Assembly: GCF_024600715.1 (NCBI RefSeq)
Contig: NZ_CP102332.1
Coordinates: 4,898,001 to 4,962,000, forward strand
Reading direction: 5' to 3'
Source: Streptomyces changanensis
GTDB taxonomy: Bacteria > Actinomycetota > Actinomycetes > Streptomycetales > Streptomycetaceae
DNA length: 64,000 nt
Position 1 is the stretch's first letter. The number at the start of each line of letters is the position of its first letter. Both the position numbers and the translations under genes were made by a program. Below the pieces are notes generated by a model. The model searched no databases, was not told the DNA's origin, and saw only the letters and a list, made by a program, of their open reading frames with translations. Positions 17,959 through 26,371 of this stretch are shown piece after piece.

Positions 17959-18570
17959 ATGAGCGAAGCGAACGCCCTGTCGAGGCGGATACGCGCGTGG
18001 TTGGCGTTCTTCGTCGTGTGCCTCGTGCTGAGCGGGGTGACGGCCTTTCCGCTCGTCAGCGAAGTGCGCCTGATGCACGAGGCTCTGACCGGCTGGGCGT
18101 CCCCCGTCGGCGACGCCCTCCCCGGCCTCCTGGACTGGATCGGGCGCGTGCGCGCCGGCCTCGACACCGCCGACGCCCGGTACCCGTTCCTCCTGTACGG
18201 CACCGACTGGCTGGCGTTCGCCCACCTCGTGATCGCGGTCGCCTTCTACGGACCGTACCGCGACCCCGTACGGAACATCTGGGTCATCGACTTCGGCGTC
18301 ATCGCCTGCGCGGGGATCGTGCCCCTCGCCCTGATCTGCGGCCGGATCCGGGACATCCCCTTCTGGTGGACCGTCATCGACATGGCGTTCGGGGTGTTCG
18401 GGGTGCTCCCGCTGCTCGTCGTCCGCCGCCACATCAAGCGGTTGGAGGCGCTGACGGCACCGGCCGGGTACGCGGCACCGGCCGGGCTCGCGGCACCGGT
18501 GGCGCCGCCCGCGACGCCGGATGCCCTCGCGGCACCGGCCGGGCCGGCCCCCGGGACGCCGCAGTCCTGA
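17959..18570 (+). CDS. Conserved membrane protein of unknown function
   Basis: Protein of 203 residues with about four hydrophobic helices (roughly residues 13-33, 75-95, 100-125 and 135-155). A Pro/Ala-rich cytoplasmic tail follows, built from APAGYAAPAGLAAP-like units. Charged residues around the helices (GTDWLAFAHL, YGPYRDPVRNIWVIDFG) are distinctive, but I do not recognise the family function. The ATG at 17959 was chosen because it is followed by the conserved-looking SEANALSRRIRAW; GTG 17923 in frame would add 12 residues. It stands alone between divergent and convergent neighbours. Confidence 0.7.
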   Translation: MSEANALSRRIRAWLAFFVVCLVLSGVTAFPLVSEVRLMHEALTGWASPVGDALPGLLDWIGRVRAGLDTADARYPFLLYGTDWLAFAHLVIAVAFYGPYRDPVRNIWVIDFGVIACAGIVPLALICGRIRDIPFWWTVIDMAFGVFGVLPLLVVRRHIKRLEALTAPAGYAAPAGLAAPVAPPATPDALAAPAGPAPGTPQS

Positions 18571-18616
18571 GCCGCGCCCCCGGGGAGCGGGCCGGACCGC
18601 GCGGCGCCGCGGACGG

Positions 18617-19408
18617 TCAGGGCTTGCGGGCCACCGCGCCGAACTGGGCGACCTCGGGGCCCGCCTCGAAACGCCAGCGGGAGCACGACACGATGCCCGG
18701 CTCCAGGACCTCCAGGCCGTCGAGGAACGACGCGAACTCCCCGCGGCTGCGGGCGGTGATGGGCGGGGTGGCGTTCGCGTTCCAGAAGGCCATCGCCTCG
18801 GCGTTGCCCGCGCCGCCCAGGGCCGGCTCCAGCGTGGGGTGCGTGAGCACCAGGTGGCTGCCCGGCGGTACGGCGCCCATCAGGGTGCGCACGATGGAGC
18901 GGGCGGTGTCGGTGTCGAGGACGAAGTTGAGGATGCCGAGCATCATCACGGCGACCGGCCGGTCCAGGTCCAACGTCCGCCCGACCGCCCGCAGGATCCG
19001 CTCCGGGTCGTGCGCGTCGGCGTCGACGTACTCCGTGACCCCCTTCCGGGAGCCGGTGAGCAGCGCCCGCGCGTGGGTCAGCACGATCGGGTCGTTGTCG
19101 ACGTACACCACCCGCGCCTCGGGGGCGACGCGCTGCGCGACCTCGTGGGTGTTGTCGGCGGTCGGCAGCCCGGTACCGATGTCGAGGAACTGCCGGACGC
19201 CCGCCTCGCCCGCCAGGTACCGCACCGCGCGGCCCAGGAACGCCCGGTCGGCGCGGGCCACTTCGCCGATGCTCGGGTACAGCGAGGTCACCTGGTCGCC
19301 GACGGCGCGGTCGACGGAGTAGTTGTCCTTGCCGCCCAGCCAGTAGTTCCAGACGCGCGCGTTGTGGGCGATGTCGGTGCGGATCCGGTCGATGTGCGAC
19401 GACGTCAC
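18617..19408 (-). CDS. SAM-dependent methyltransferase, DUF574/SAV2177 family
   Basis: Rossmann-fold methyltransferase-like protein of 263 residues. It belongs to a family expanded in Streptomyces, recognised by IDRIRTDIAHNARVWNYWLG followed by GGKDNY at the N-terminus. The SAM-binding motif is FLDIGTGLPTADNTHEVAQ, followed by VVYVDNDPIVLTHAR. The substrate is unknown; members are often encoded next to regulators or other accessory genes. The start GTG (19408) overlaps the stop of the phosphodiesterase gene by four bases (GTGA), so it is the last gene of the deaminase-phosphodiesterase-methyltransferase operon. Confidence 0.85.
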   Translation of the reverse strand: MTSSHIDRIRTDIAHNARVWNYWLGGKDNYSVDRAVGDQVTSLYPSIGEVARADRAFLGRAVRYLAGEAGVRQFLDIGTGLPTADNTHEVAQRVAPEARVVYVDNDPIVLTHARALLTGSRKGVTEYVDADAHDPERILRAVGRTLDLDRPVAVMMLGILNFVLDTDTARSIVRTLMGAVPPGSHLVLTHPTLEPALGGAGNAEAMAFWNANATPPITARSRGEFASFLDGLEVLEPGIVSCSRWRFEAGPEVAQFGAVARKP

Positions 19409-20097
19409 GTGGGGGCTCCCGTCAGTACGGAGTTCAGGGTGTCCACGCGGTTGGTGGTGATCGAGTCCACCCCGTTGTCGATCAGCTTACGCATGGTCCT
19501 GCGCGTGTCTGCCGTCCAGGCGGAGACCAGCAGTCCGTCACGGTGCACCCGGTCCGCGAGCTCCCGGCCGACCAGCCCGAAGCGGTAGTTCAGCCAGCGC
19601 GGCGCCACCGCCTCCAGCAGCACCGGCCGGGCCGGGGCGAGGGACGTCCACGTCAGGGCGATCTCGGCGGCCGGGTCGGCGGCGCGGACCAGCAGCATCG
19701 CGGCGGCGCCCGAGCAGTAGAAGACCCGGTCCTCCGCGTCGCACTCGCGGACCGTGCCCACGACGGCCCGCACGGTCTCCTCCGTGGCGCCCGGCAGGTC
19801 GATCATCACGCGGTGCGGGGCGGCCGCGGCGAGCGCCTCGTAGAGCGTCGGCACGCCCTCCGGCCCGGTCAGCCGCCGCACCTCGGCCAGCGAGAGAGCG
19901 GCGAGCGGCCGGTCGATCCGCCACAGCCTGCGCAGCGTCTCGTCGTGCAGGAGGACCGGGACGCCGTCCCAGGTCAGCCGTACGTCCACCTCGACGGCGT
20001 CCGCGCCGCGCGCCAGCGCCGACCGGATCGACGCGGTCGTGTTCTCACGGACCCGGTAGGGGTCGCCCCGGTGCCCGACGACGGTGACGGTGCGCAT
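19405..20097 (-). CDS. Glycerophosphodiester phosphodiesterase
   Basis: GDPD-family TIM-barrel enzyme, 230 residues, that hydrolyses glycerophosphodiesters to glycerol-3-phosphate and an alcohol. It has the catalytic VVGHRGDP, the metal-binding ENT near residue 19, ADAVEVDVRLTWDGVPVLLHD with the second catalytic histidine, and the C-terminal VDSITTNRVD. No signal peptide is seen, so it acts in the cytoplasm. ATG 20097 (MRTVTVVGHRG) is preferred; ATG 20106 adds MEH and neither has a strong RBS. It follows adenosine deaminase by about 25 bases and overlaps the methyltransferase gene. Confidence 0.88.
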   Translation of the reverse strand: MRTVTVVGHRGDPYRVRENTTASIRSALARGADAVEVDVRLTWDGVPVLLHDETLRRLWRIDRPLAALSLAEVRRLTGPEGVPTLYEALAAAAPHRVMIDLPGATEETVRAVVGTVRECDAEDRVFYCSGAAAMLLVRAADPAAEIALTWTSLAPARPVLLEAVAPRWLNYRFGLVGRELADRVHRDGLLVSAWTADTRRTMRKLIDNGVDSITTNRVDTLNSVLTGAPT

Positions 20098-20123
20098 GTG
20101 CTCCATTGTCGGCACGGCGCCCG

Positions 20124-21149
20124 TCAGCGCGCGAGCCACTCCTCCGTGTACGTGTCGATCTCCCGCTTCAGGTGCTCCTTGCCGGCCCGGTCCAGGAAGG
20201 ACGCCTCGACGGCGTTCCCGGCGAGGGCGGCGACTCCGCGCTCGTCGAGGCCGAGGAGGCGCGCGGCGATGGCGTACTCGCCGTTGAGGTCGGTGCCGAA
20301 CATCGGCGGGTCGTCGGAGTTGATCGTCACGAGGACGCCCGCGGCGACCATCTCCTTGATCGGGTGCAGGTCGAGGTCGGTGACGGCGCGGGTGGCGATG
20401 TTGGAGGTGGGGCACACCTCCAGGGCGATGCGGTGCTCGGCGAGGTGGGCGAGGAGCCGGGGGTCCCGCACCGCGCTCGTGCCGTGGCCGATGCGCTCGG
20501 CGCGCAGGTCGCGCAGCGCGTCCCACACGGTCTCGGGGCCGGTCGTCTCGCCGGCGTGCGGGACGGAGTGCAGCCCGGCCGCGATGGCCCGGTCGAAGTA
20601 CGGCTTGAACTGCGGGCGGGGCACGCCGATCTCCGGGCCGCCCAGGCCGAACGACACCAGCCCCTCCGGCCGCAGGTCGACGGCGAGCCGGGCGGTCTCC
20701 TCGGCGGCCTCCAGACCGGCTTCGCCGGGGATGTCGAAGCACCACCGCAGGACCACGCCGAGCTCGGCCTCGGCGGCGGTCCTGGCGTCCTCGATGGCCT
20801 CCATGAACGCCTTCGCGTCGATGCCGCGCCGGGTCGAGCTGTACGGCGTGACGGTGAGCTCGGCGTACCGGATGTTCTGCCGGGCCATGTCCCGGGCGAC
20901 CTCGTAGGTCAGCAGCCGGACGTCCTCGGGGGTGCGGACCAGGTCGACGACCGACAGGTAGACGTCGATGAAGTGGGCGAAGTCGGTGAAGGTGAAGTAG
21001 TCGACCAGCGCCTCGGGGTCGGTGGGCACCGCGGAGTCCGGGTGCCGCGCGGCCAGCTCGGAGACGATGCGGGGGGAGGCCGACCCCACGTGGTGGACGT
21101 GCAGTTCCGCCTTGGGCAGCCCGGCGATGAAGGGGCGCAGATCGGTCAT
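20124..21149 (-). CDS. add: Adenosine deaminase
   Basis: Zinc hydrolase of 341 residues that converts adenosine to inosine in purine salvage. The family motifs are visible: the metal-binding HVHHVGSASPR near residue 18 (the Streptomyces form of HxHxxG), HAGETTG, the RIGHG segment, and NSDDPPMFGTDLNGEY with the zinc-ligand aspartate. ATG 21149 is preceded by ggagga. It is the first gene of a three-gene minus-strand operon and is divergent from the DUF4190 gene. Streptomyces usually have several add-like genes, so which one this is cannot be told. Confidence 0.92.
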   Translation of the reverse strand: MTDLRPFIAGLPKAELHVHHVGSASPRIVSELAARHPDSAVPTDPEALVDYFTFTDFAHFIDVYLSVVDLVRTPEDVRLLTYEVARDMARQNIRYAELTVTPYSSTRRGIDAKAFMEAIEDARTAAEAELGVVLRWCFDIPGEAGLEAAEETARLAVDLRPEGLVSFGLGGPEIGVPRPQFKPYFDRAIAAGLHSVPHAGETTGPETVWDALRDLRAERIGHGTSAVRDPRLLAHLAEHRIALEVCPTSNIATRAVTDLDLHPIKEMVAAGVLVTINSDDPPMFGTDLNGEYAIAARLLGLDERGVAALAGNAVEASFLDRAGKEHLKREIDTYTEEWLAR

Positions 21150-21236
21150 CGGGGTCCTCCGAGTGGGTGAGCCGTCCCTGGTCAGGGGTCATCGTAGGCC
21201 GGTCGTTAGCATGGCCGGAGACGATGGGGGAGGCTC

Positions 21237-21896
21237 ATGCCAGACGACAACCACCGGAACGACCCCTGGGCGCCGCCGGAGAGTCGGCCGCCCGAGCCGG
21301 GGGTGGACCTCGGCAAGTCCGCGACCCCACGACCCGCGCCGGGCCCGGCGGCCCCGCCGCACGACCAGCCCACGGTGGCCGCGATGCCCGGTGCCGGCTT
21401 CGGCCCGCCGGAGGCCGGCGACCCGCTGCCCCCGCCACCGATCGCCCCGGGCGGGCCGGGCCGGCCCGCCCCCGGCCCGTACGGCTACCCGGCGCCGGCC
21501 GCACCCGCGCCCGGGTACCCCGCCCACCCCGGCGCCTACGGTCCGTACGGCGCCGGCGCCTGGGGACCGGCCCCGGCCAACGGGCTGGGCGTCGCGTCGA
21601 TGGTCCTCGGCATCATCTCGGTCGTCGGCTGCTTCATGTACGGCCTCGGCATCGTCCTGGGCGTCCTCGCCCTGATCTTCGGCATCGTCGGCCGCAAGCG
21701 CGTCCAGCGCGGCGAGGCGAACAACGGCCCCATCGCCACCGCCGGCATCGTCACCGGCGCGGTCGGCATCGCGCTGGGCGCCCTCGTCCTCGGCGGGCTC
21801 ATATGGGCCATCACCGAGGAAGTGAAGAAGGACGACGGCCTCGACCGCGACGACCCGTACGCCACCTCCCTGGTGATCAGCGACACCGGCCGCTGA
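21237..21896 (+). CDS. DUF4190 membrane protein
   Basis: Protein of 219 residues. The first 115 residues are Pro/Gly/Ala-rich and disordered, with PYGYPAP-like motifs. A DUF4190-type domain with two hydrophobic helices follows, starting GLGVASMVLGIISVVGCFMY, with the polar turn GRKRVQRGEANNGPIATAGI between helices. A short acidic tail ends the protein. Family members are small membrane proteins of unknown function in actinobacteria. The ATG follows gggggagg. The next gene is a paralogue, and an unusual tandem of ccgggaccggccc lies between them. Confidence 0.8.
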   Translation: MPDDNHRNDPWAPPESRPPEPGVDLGKSATPRPAPGPAAPPHDQPTVAAMPGAGFGPPEAGDPLPPPPIAPGGPGRPAPGPYGYPAPAAPAPGYPAHPGAYGPYGAGAWGPAPANGLGVASMVLGIISVVGCFMYGLGIVLGVLALIFGIVGRKRVQRGEANNGPIATAGIVTGAVGIALGALVLGGLIWAITEEVKKDDGLDRDDPYATSLVISDTGR

Positions 21897-22044
21897 CCGC
21901 GCGTCCCGGTGGATCCGCCGGTGGGCGGCCGGGGACGCCCGACCGTCCGGGACCGGCCCCCGGGACCGGCCCCCGGGACCGGCACCGGGGCTGATCGTCG
22001 GGCCATACGATGGGCCGACGAAGTCCTTGGAGGGGAGACCACCC

Positions 22045-22578
22045 ATGTCCGATCCGAACCAGCAGCCCGGCGGCTTCGGGCCGAGTCCGTACGGCCCCGG
22101 CCAGCCGCAGCAGCCCGGTTACGGGTACCCGGCCTCCCCCGCCCAGCCGCCGCAGCCGGCCTACGGGTACCCGGCGGCCGGAGCGCCCGCGCAGCCGCAG
22201 CAGCCGGCCTACGGCTACCCGGCGGCCGGAGCACCCGCGCCGCAGCCGGCCTCCTACCCGGCGCCGCCCTCCCCGTACGCCGCGCCCGGCTACGCCGCCC
22301 CGCGCCCCAGCAACGGCATGGGCACGGCGGGCCTCGTGCTCGGCATCATCGGCGTCGTCTGCAACGTCATCATGGTGCTGTGGTTCGTCGGCATGATCCT
22401 CGGCGTCCTCGCGATCATCTTCGGCGCCGTGGGGCGCGGCAAGGCCAACCGCGGCGAGGCCACGAACAAGGGCGCGGCCACGGCCGGCCTGGTCATGGGC
22501 ATCATCGCGACGGTCCTGCTGCCGGCCCTCATCCTGCTGCTCTTCGCCGGCGCCATGGGGGCGGCGAGCGGCATCTGA
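22045..22578 (+). CDS. DUF4190 membrane protein (paralogue)
   Basis: Protein of 177 residues with the same architecture as its upstream neighbour. A Pro/Gln/Tyr-rich N-terminal half carries a direct peptide repeat of QPAYGYPAAGAPA (two copies, residues about 37-62). Then comes the two-helix DUF4190 domain, starting GMGTAGLVLGIIGVVCNVIM, with the GRGKANRGEATNKGAATAGL turn. ATG 22045 is preceded by ggagggg with 9 bases spacing; an in-frame ATG at 22027 lies before that RBS. The paralogous pair probably arose by tandem duplication. The function is unknown. Confidence 0.8.
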   Translation: MSDPNQQPGGFGPSPYGPGQPQQPGYGYPASPAQPPQPAYGYPAAGAPAQPQQPAYGYPAAGAPAPQPASYPAPPSPYAAPGYAAPRPSNGMGTAGLVLGIIGVVCNVIMVLWFVGMILGVLAIIFGAVGRGKANRGEATNKGAATAGLVMGIIATVLLPALILLLFAGAMGAASGI

Positions 22579-22641
22579 CCGACGACGCCCACCGGCCGCG
22601 CCGGTACCCCGACGGCCCGGCACGCCCCGCGTGCCGGGCCG

Positions 22642-22693
22642 CCGCCGTACCCGGCCGCCGTACCCGGCCGCCGTACCCGGCCGCCGTACCCGG
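22642..22693. repeat. 13-bp tandem repeat, four exact copies
   Basis: Four perfect head-to-tail copies of ccgccgtacccgg fill 22642-22693, in the gap between the convergent DUF4190 and NADAR genes. There are no spacers, so this is a minisatellite rather than a CRISPR. It may vary in copy number between strains. Confidence 0.85.
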
Positions 22694-22707
22694 GGACGGG
22701 GCCCGGC

Positions 22708-23256
22708 CTACAGGTCGGCGAGTCGGTCGCGGGCGTCCATCAGCGCGAACCCCAGCAGGTTGAGTCCCCGCCAGCGGGCCGGGTCGCACGCCCGCTCGTC
22801 GTCGGCGGCGAGGCCGATGCCCCAGACGCGGTCCACCGGGCTCGCCTCCACCAGGACCCGGCCGCCGGTGCCCAGCAGGTAGCCCGCGAGCCGCGGGTCC
22901 TGCCCGAACTTGTGGACGCTGCCCGCCACCACGATCCCGTACCGCTCGCGCCGCCACACCTCCTCGTCGAAGCCGCGCACCAGCCGGCCCGCCTTCTTCG
23001 CGAGGGCCGGGTTCGCCGCCTCGACGGCCTGCCGCTCGGCCCGCGCGTCACCGAAGAGCCGGGCCTTGGCGGCCATCATCCAGTGCTCGGCCGTCGCGTA
23101 CCGCACCCCGTCGACCGTGAACGGCGAGGGCCACCACTGGCTGAGACAACTCGGTCCGAGCCGTCCGTCCGGCCGGGGCCGGTGCCCCCAGAAGTGCAGC
23201 CACTTCACCCGTTCACCCCTGCTGACCTGCTGGGTCAGTGCCTCCAGACGCTCCAT
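22708..23256 (-). CDS. NADAR-family protein (YbiA-like N-glycosidase)
   Basis: Protein of 182 residues with a complete NADAR domain. Visible are KWLHFWGH, LSQWWPSPFTVDGVRYATAE followed by HWMMAAKA (the central conserved glutamate and histidine), the AKKAGRLVRGFDEEVW segment, KFGQDPRLAGYLLGTG, LVEASPVDRVWGIGLA and NLLGFALMDAR. Characterised NADAR proteins cleave N-glycosidic bonds, acting on riboflavin-pathway intermediates (YbiA) or on ADP-ribosylated guanine. ATG 23256 is chosen; two in-frame starts lie 12 and 30 bases upstream. It stands alone, without a DarT-like partner in view. Confidence 0.85.
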   Translation of the reverse strand: MERLEALTQQVSRGERVKWLHFWGHRPRPDGRLGPSCLSQWWPSPFTVDGVRYATAEHWMMAAKARLFGDARAERQAVEAANPALAKKAGRLVRGFDEEVWRRERYGIVVAGSVHKFGQDPRLAGYLLGTGGRVLVEASPVDRVWGIGLAADDERACDPARWRGLNLLGFALMDARDRLADL

Positions 23257-23351
23257 GCACGCCAGCATGGCAGCCGCCACGGACACTCCGTACGGGGATT
23301 TCCGCCCGCGCGCGACACATGGTCGACCGAATCCGTCGCGTAACCAAAAGG

Positions 23352-23395
23352 CAACAACGGAATCCCTTGTTGGGCGGGGACGCCTCTGCCAGGAT
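23352..23395 (+). promoter_or_regulatory. Candidate promoter and operator of the aldehyde dehydrogenase-pot operon
   Basis: TTGTTG (23367-23372) and CAGGAT (23390-23395), 17 bp apart, form a plausible promoter about 38 bases before the start codon. The inverted repeat CAACAA-n9-TTGTTG (23352-23372) overlaps the -35 and is AT-rich against the background, so it may be a repressor site. Confidence 0.45.
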
Positions 23396-23432
23396 CGGCA
23401 CTCAACTCGGGCTGGAGCAACGGAGAGCGTCC

Positions 23433-24992
23433 ATGGAAGACCGCTTTCGGACAGCGGAGACAGAGCAGTCGCAGGGCGTCCGCGCCCTGACCGTCGACCG
23501 GGCGCGCCGGCATTTCGCGGCGGGCGCGCAGTACGTCGGCGGGCGGCTGCGCCCCGGCACCTCGGACCACACCCACACCGTGGTCGACCCGGCGACCGGC
23601 GACGAGGTGCTCACGTACGCGCTCGCCTCCGCCACCGACGTGGACGCGGCCGTCACCGCCGCCCGGGCGGCCTTCCCCGGCTGGGCCGGGGCCACCCCCG
23701 GCGAGCGCTCCGACGCGCTGCACCGCTTCGCCACCCGCCTGACCGAGCTGGCCGAGGACCTCGCGCGGACCGAGTCCCTCCAGTGCGGCAAGCCGCTGCG
23801 GCTGACACGTGAGTTCGACGTGCCGGGGACGATCGACAACACGGCCTTCTTCGCGGGGGCCGCCCGCCACCTCCAGGGCCAGTCGGCCGGTGAGTACAGC
23901 GGCGACCACACCTCGTACGTCCGGCGTGAGCCCATCGGTGTCGTCGGTTCCGTGGCGCCCTGGAACTACCCCCTCCAGATGGCGGCCTGGAAGATCCTCC
24001 CGGCCGTCGCCGCGGGCAACACCGTCGTCCTCAAGCCCGCCGAGGCGACCCCGCTCACCTCGCTGATGTTCGCTCAGGCCGCCACCGACGCGGGCATCCC
24101 CGACGGCGTCGTCAACGTCGTCAACGGCACGGGACGGGAGGCGGGGGAGTACCTCGTGGGGCACCCGGGCGTCGCGATGACGTCCTTCACCGGCTCCACC
24201 GCCGTCGGCCGGCGCGTCGCCGAGATCGCCACCCGCACCGTCAAGCGCCTCCACCTCGAACTCGGCGGCAAGGCGCCGTTCGTCGTCTTCGACGACGCCG
24301 ATCCCGAGGCCGCCGCCCACGGCGCGGTCGCCGGCGCGCTGATCAACACCGGTCAGGACTGCACCGCCGCCACCCGCGCGTACGTCCAGCGCCCGCTGTA
24401 CGAGGCGTTCGTCGAGCGGGTCGCCGCACTGTTCGCGGGGGTGCGTCTCGGCGACCCCTTCGACGCGGACACCGACCTCGGACCGCTCGTCACCCATGCC
24501 CACCGCGACCGCGTCGCCGCGTTCGTGGAGCGCGCCCGCGCGTACGCCACCGTCGTCACCGGCGGCACGGTCCCGCCCGGTGACGGCGCCTTCCACCGGC
24601 CCACCCTCGTCACCGGCGCGCCGCAGGGGAGCGAGATCGTCCAGGCCGAGGTCTTCGGTCCGGTCCTCGTCGTGCTGCCCTTCGACACCGACGACGAGGG
24701 CCTCGCCCTGGCCAACGACACCCCCTACGGGCTGGCCGCGTCCGCCTGGACCCGCGACGTCTACCGGGCCGGCCGGGCCACCCGCGAGCTCCGGGCCGGC
24801 TGTGTCTGGGTCAACGACCACATTCCGATCATCAGCGAGATGCCGCACGGGGGGTACGGCGCTTCGGGCAGCGGAAAGGACATGTCAACCTACTCCTTCG
24901 AGGAGTACACGCAGGTCAAGCATGTGATGTACGACAACACGGCGGTCGCCAGGAAGGACTGGCACCGCACGGTCTTCGGGGACCGACCGTGA
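23433..24992 (+). CDS. Aldehyde dehydrogenase (gamma-aminobutyraldehyde type)
   Basis: Aldehyde dehydrogenase of 519 residues, about 35 longer than its paralogue at 14902 because of an N-terminal extension before VVDPATGDEVL. It has APWNYPLQM, the catalytic LELGGKAP, NTGQDCTAATR and a C-terminal GSGKDMSTYSFEEYTQVKH very like the paralogue. The gene heads an operon with potDABC and an FAD amine oxidase, so the substrate is probably an aminoaldehyde from imported putrescine or spermidine. ATG 23433 has ggagag upstream. The gap to potD is 78 bases. Confidence 0.87.
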   Translation: MEDRFRTAETEQSQGVRALTVDRARRHFAAGAQYVGGRLRPGTSDHTHTVVDPATGDEVLTYALASATDVDAAVTAARAAFPGWAGATPGERSDALHRFATRLTELAEDLARTESLQCGKPLRLTREFDVPGTIDNTAFFAGAARHLQGQSAGEYSGDHTSYVRREPIGVVGSVAPWNYPLQMAAWKILPAVAAGNTVVLKPAEATPLTSLMFAQAATDAGIPDGVVNVVNGTGREAGEYLVGHPGVAMTSFTGSTAVGRRVAEIATRTVKRLHLELGGKAPFVVFDDADPEAAAHGAVAGALINTGQDCTAATRAYVQRPLYEAFVERVAALFAGVRLGDPFDADTDLGPLVTHAHRDRVAAFVERARAYATVVTGGTVPPGDGAFHRPTLVTGAPQGSEIVQAEVFGPVLVVLPFDTDDEGLALANDTPYGLAASAWTRDVYRAGRATRELRAGCVWVNDHIPIISEMPHGGYGASGSGKDMSTYSFEEYTQVKHVMYDNTAVARKDWHRTVFGDRP

Positions 24993-25070
24993 CCGTGGCG
25001 GCCGCCGCCGCGCGGTGACGGCGTACCGCCGGACCCGTGGCCACCCACCCATCCCGAAAGGGCACAGCGC

Positions 25071-26318
25071 ATGGAGCAGTACGAGCCCGACACCCCCTCC
25101 GCGGCCCAGGTCGCCGCGATGCGGCGCAGCCTGACCGACGGCAGGGGGTCCCTCACCCGCCGGTCCGTGCTGCGCGCCACGGGCTTCGGGGCACTCGCCG
25201 TCGGCGGCCTCGCCGGGGTGAGCGCTTGCGGGATCCCGCCCGCCAAGCGGGAGGGCGGCGGTCCCGCCCCGACGGACTTCTCGGCGACGGAGAAGCGGCT
25301 GACCTTCTCCAACTGGACCGAGTACATGGACGTCGGCGAGGACGAGAAGGGCTACCCGACCCTGGAGGCGTTCACCCGGCGCACCGGGATCGCGGTCAAG
25401 TACACCGCCGACATCAACGACAACGTCGAGTTCTTCGGCAAGATCAAGCCGCAGCTGGCCGCCGGCCAGGACACCGGGCGCGACCTGATCTGCGTCACCG
25501 ACTGGCTCGCCGCGCGCATCATCCGGCTCGGCTGGGCGCAGAAGCTCGACCCGGCGAACCTGCCCCACGCGTACGCCCACCTCTCGGCGCAGTTCCGCCG
25601 CCCCGACTGGGACCCGGGCCGGGCGCACTCGTACCCCTGGACCGGCATCTCGACGGTCATCGCCTACAACGTCAAGGCCACCGGCGGCCGCAAGGTCGAC
25701 TCCGTCGGCCAGATGCTGGACGACCCGCGGCTCAAGGGCCGCGTCGGCTTCCTGACCGAGATGCGCGACACCGTCGGCATGACCCTCCTGGACATGGGCA
25801 AGGACCCGGGCGCGTTCACCGACGCCGACTACGACGCCGCGATCGGCCGGCTCCGCAAGGGCACCGCCACCCGGCAGATCCGCCGCTTCACCGGCAACGA
25901 CTACACCTCCGACCTGGACAAGGGCGACCTCGCCGCCTGCCTCGCCTGGGCCGGTGACGTCATCCAGCTCCAGGCCGACAACCCCGACATCCGCTTCGCG
26001 ATCCCGGCGGCGGGCTACATCACCTCCAGTGACAACCTCCTCGTGCCCGTCGGCGCCCGGCACAAGACGAACGCGGAGAGGCTCATCGACCACTACTACG
26101 AGCTCCCGGTCGCCGCCCGGCTCGCCGCCTACATCAACTACGTCTGCCCGGTCGACGGGGTGCGCGACGAACTCACGAAGATCGACCCCGCCCTGGCGTC
26201 GAACACGCTGATCCTCCCGGACGAGGCCATGGCGGCGAAGTCGCACGCCTTCCGCTCCCTCACCAGCGCGCAGGAGACGGCGTACGAGGAGAAGTTCGCC
26301 GGGCTCATCGGTGCCTGA
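25071..26318 (+). CDS. potD: Polyamine ABC transporter substrate-binding lipoprotein
   Basis: Spermidine/putrescine-binding protein, 415 residues. A twin-arginine signal (RRSVLRATGFGALAVGG, residues 30-46) is followed by a lipobox ending at Cys53, so export is by Tat and the protein is lipid-anchored. The mature part has FSNWTEYMDV near residue 82, ICVTDWLAARIIRLGWAQKL and the C-terminal VCPVDGVRDEL seen in PotD/PotF proteins. ATG 25071 follows gaaaggg. It is the second gene of the operon, with potA 53 bases downstream. Confidence 0.92.
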   Translation: MEQYEPDTPSAAQVAAMRRSLTDGRGSLTRRSVLRATGFGALAVGGLAGVSACGIPPAKREGGGPAPTDFSATEKRLTFSNWTEYMDVGEDEKGYPTLEAFTRRTGIAVKYTADINDNVEFFGKIKPQLAAGQDTGRDLICVTDWLAARIIRLGWAQKLDPANLPHAYAHLSAQFRRPDWDPGRAHSYPWTGISTVIAYNVKATGGRKVDSVGQMLDDPRLKGRVGFLTEMRDTVGMTLLDMGKDPGAFTDADYDAAIGRLRKGTATRQIRRFTGNDYTSDLDKGDLAACLAWAGDVIQLQADNPDIRFAIPAAGYITSSDNLLVPVGARHKTNAERLIDHYYELPVAARLAAYINYVCPVDGVRDELTKIDPALASNTLILPDEAMAAKSHAFRSLTSAQETAYEEKFAGLIGA

Positions 26319-26371
26319 GCCCGCCGCGCCCACCGCCGCCGTCCGCCCCTCGACCTCCGGGACCACCCTCC

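Noticed and set aside
22642..22693. Possible CRISPR array from regular short repeats
   Set aside because: The 13-bp units are adjacent with no spacers and no cas gene is present; it is a minisatellite. The same holds for 46292-46339.
22708..23256. DarTG-like toxin-antitoxin or phage-defence module
   Set aside because: Only a NADAR gene is seen; no DarT-type ADP-ribosyltransferase or other defence gene is next to it.
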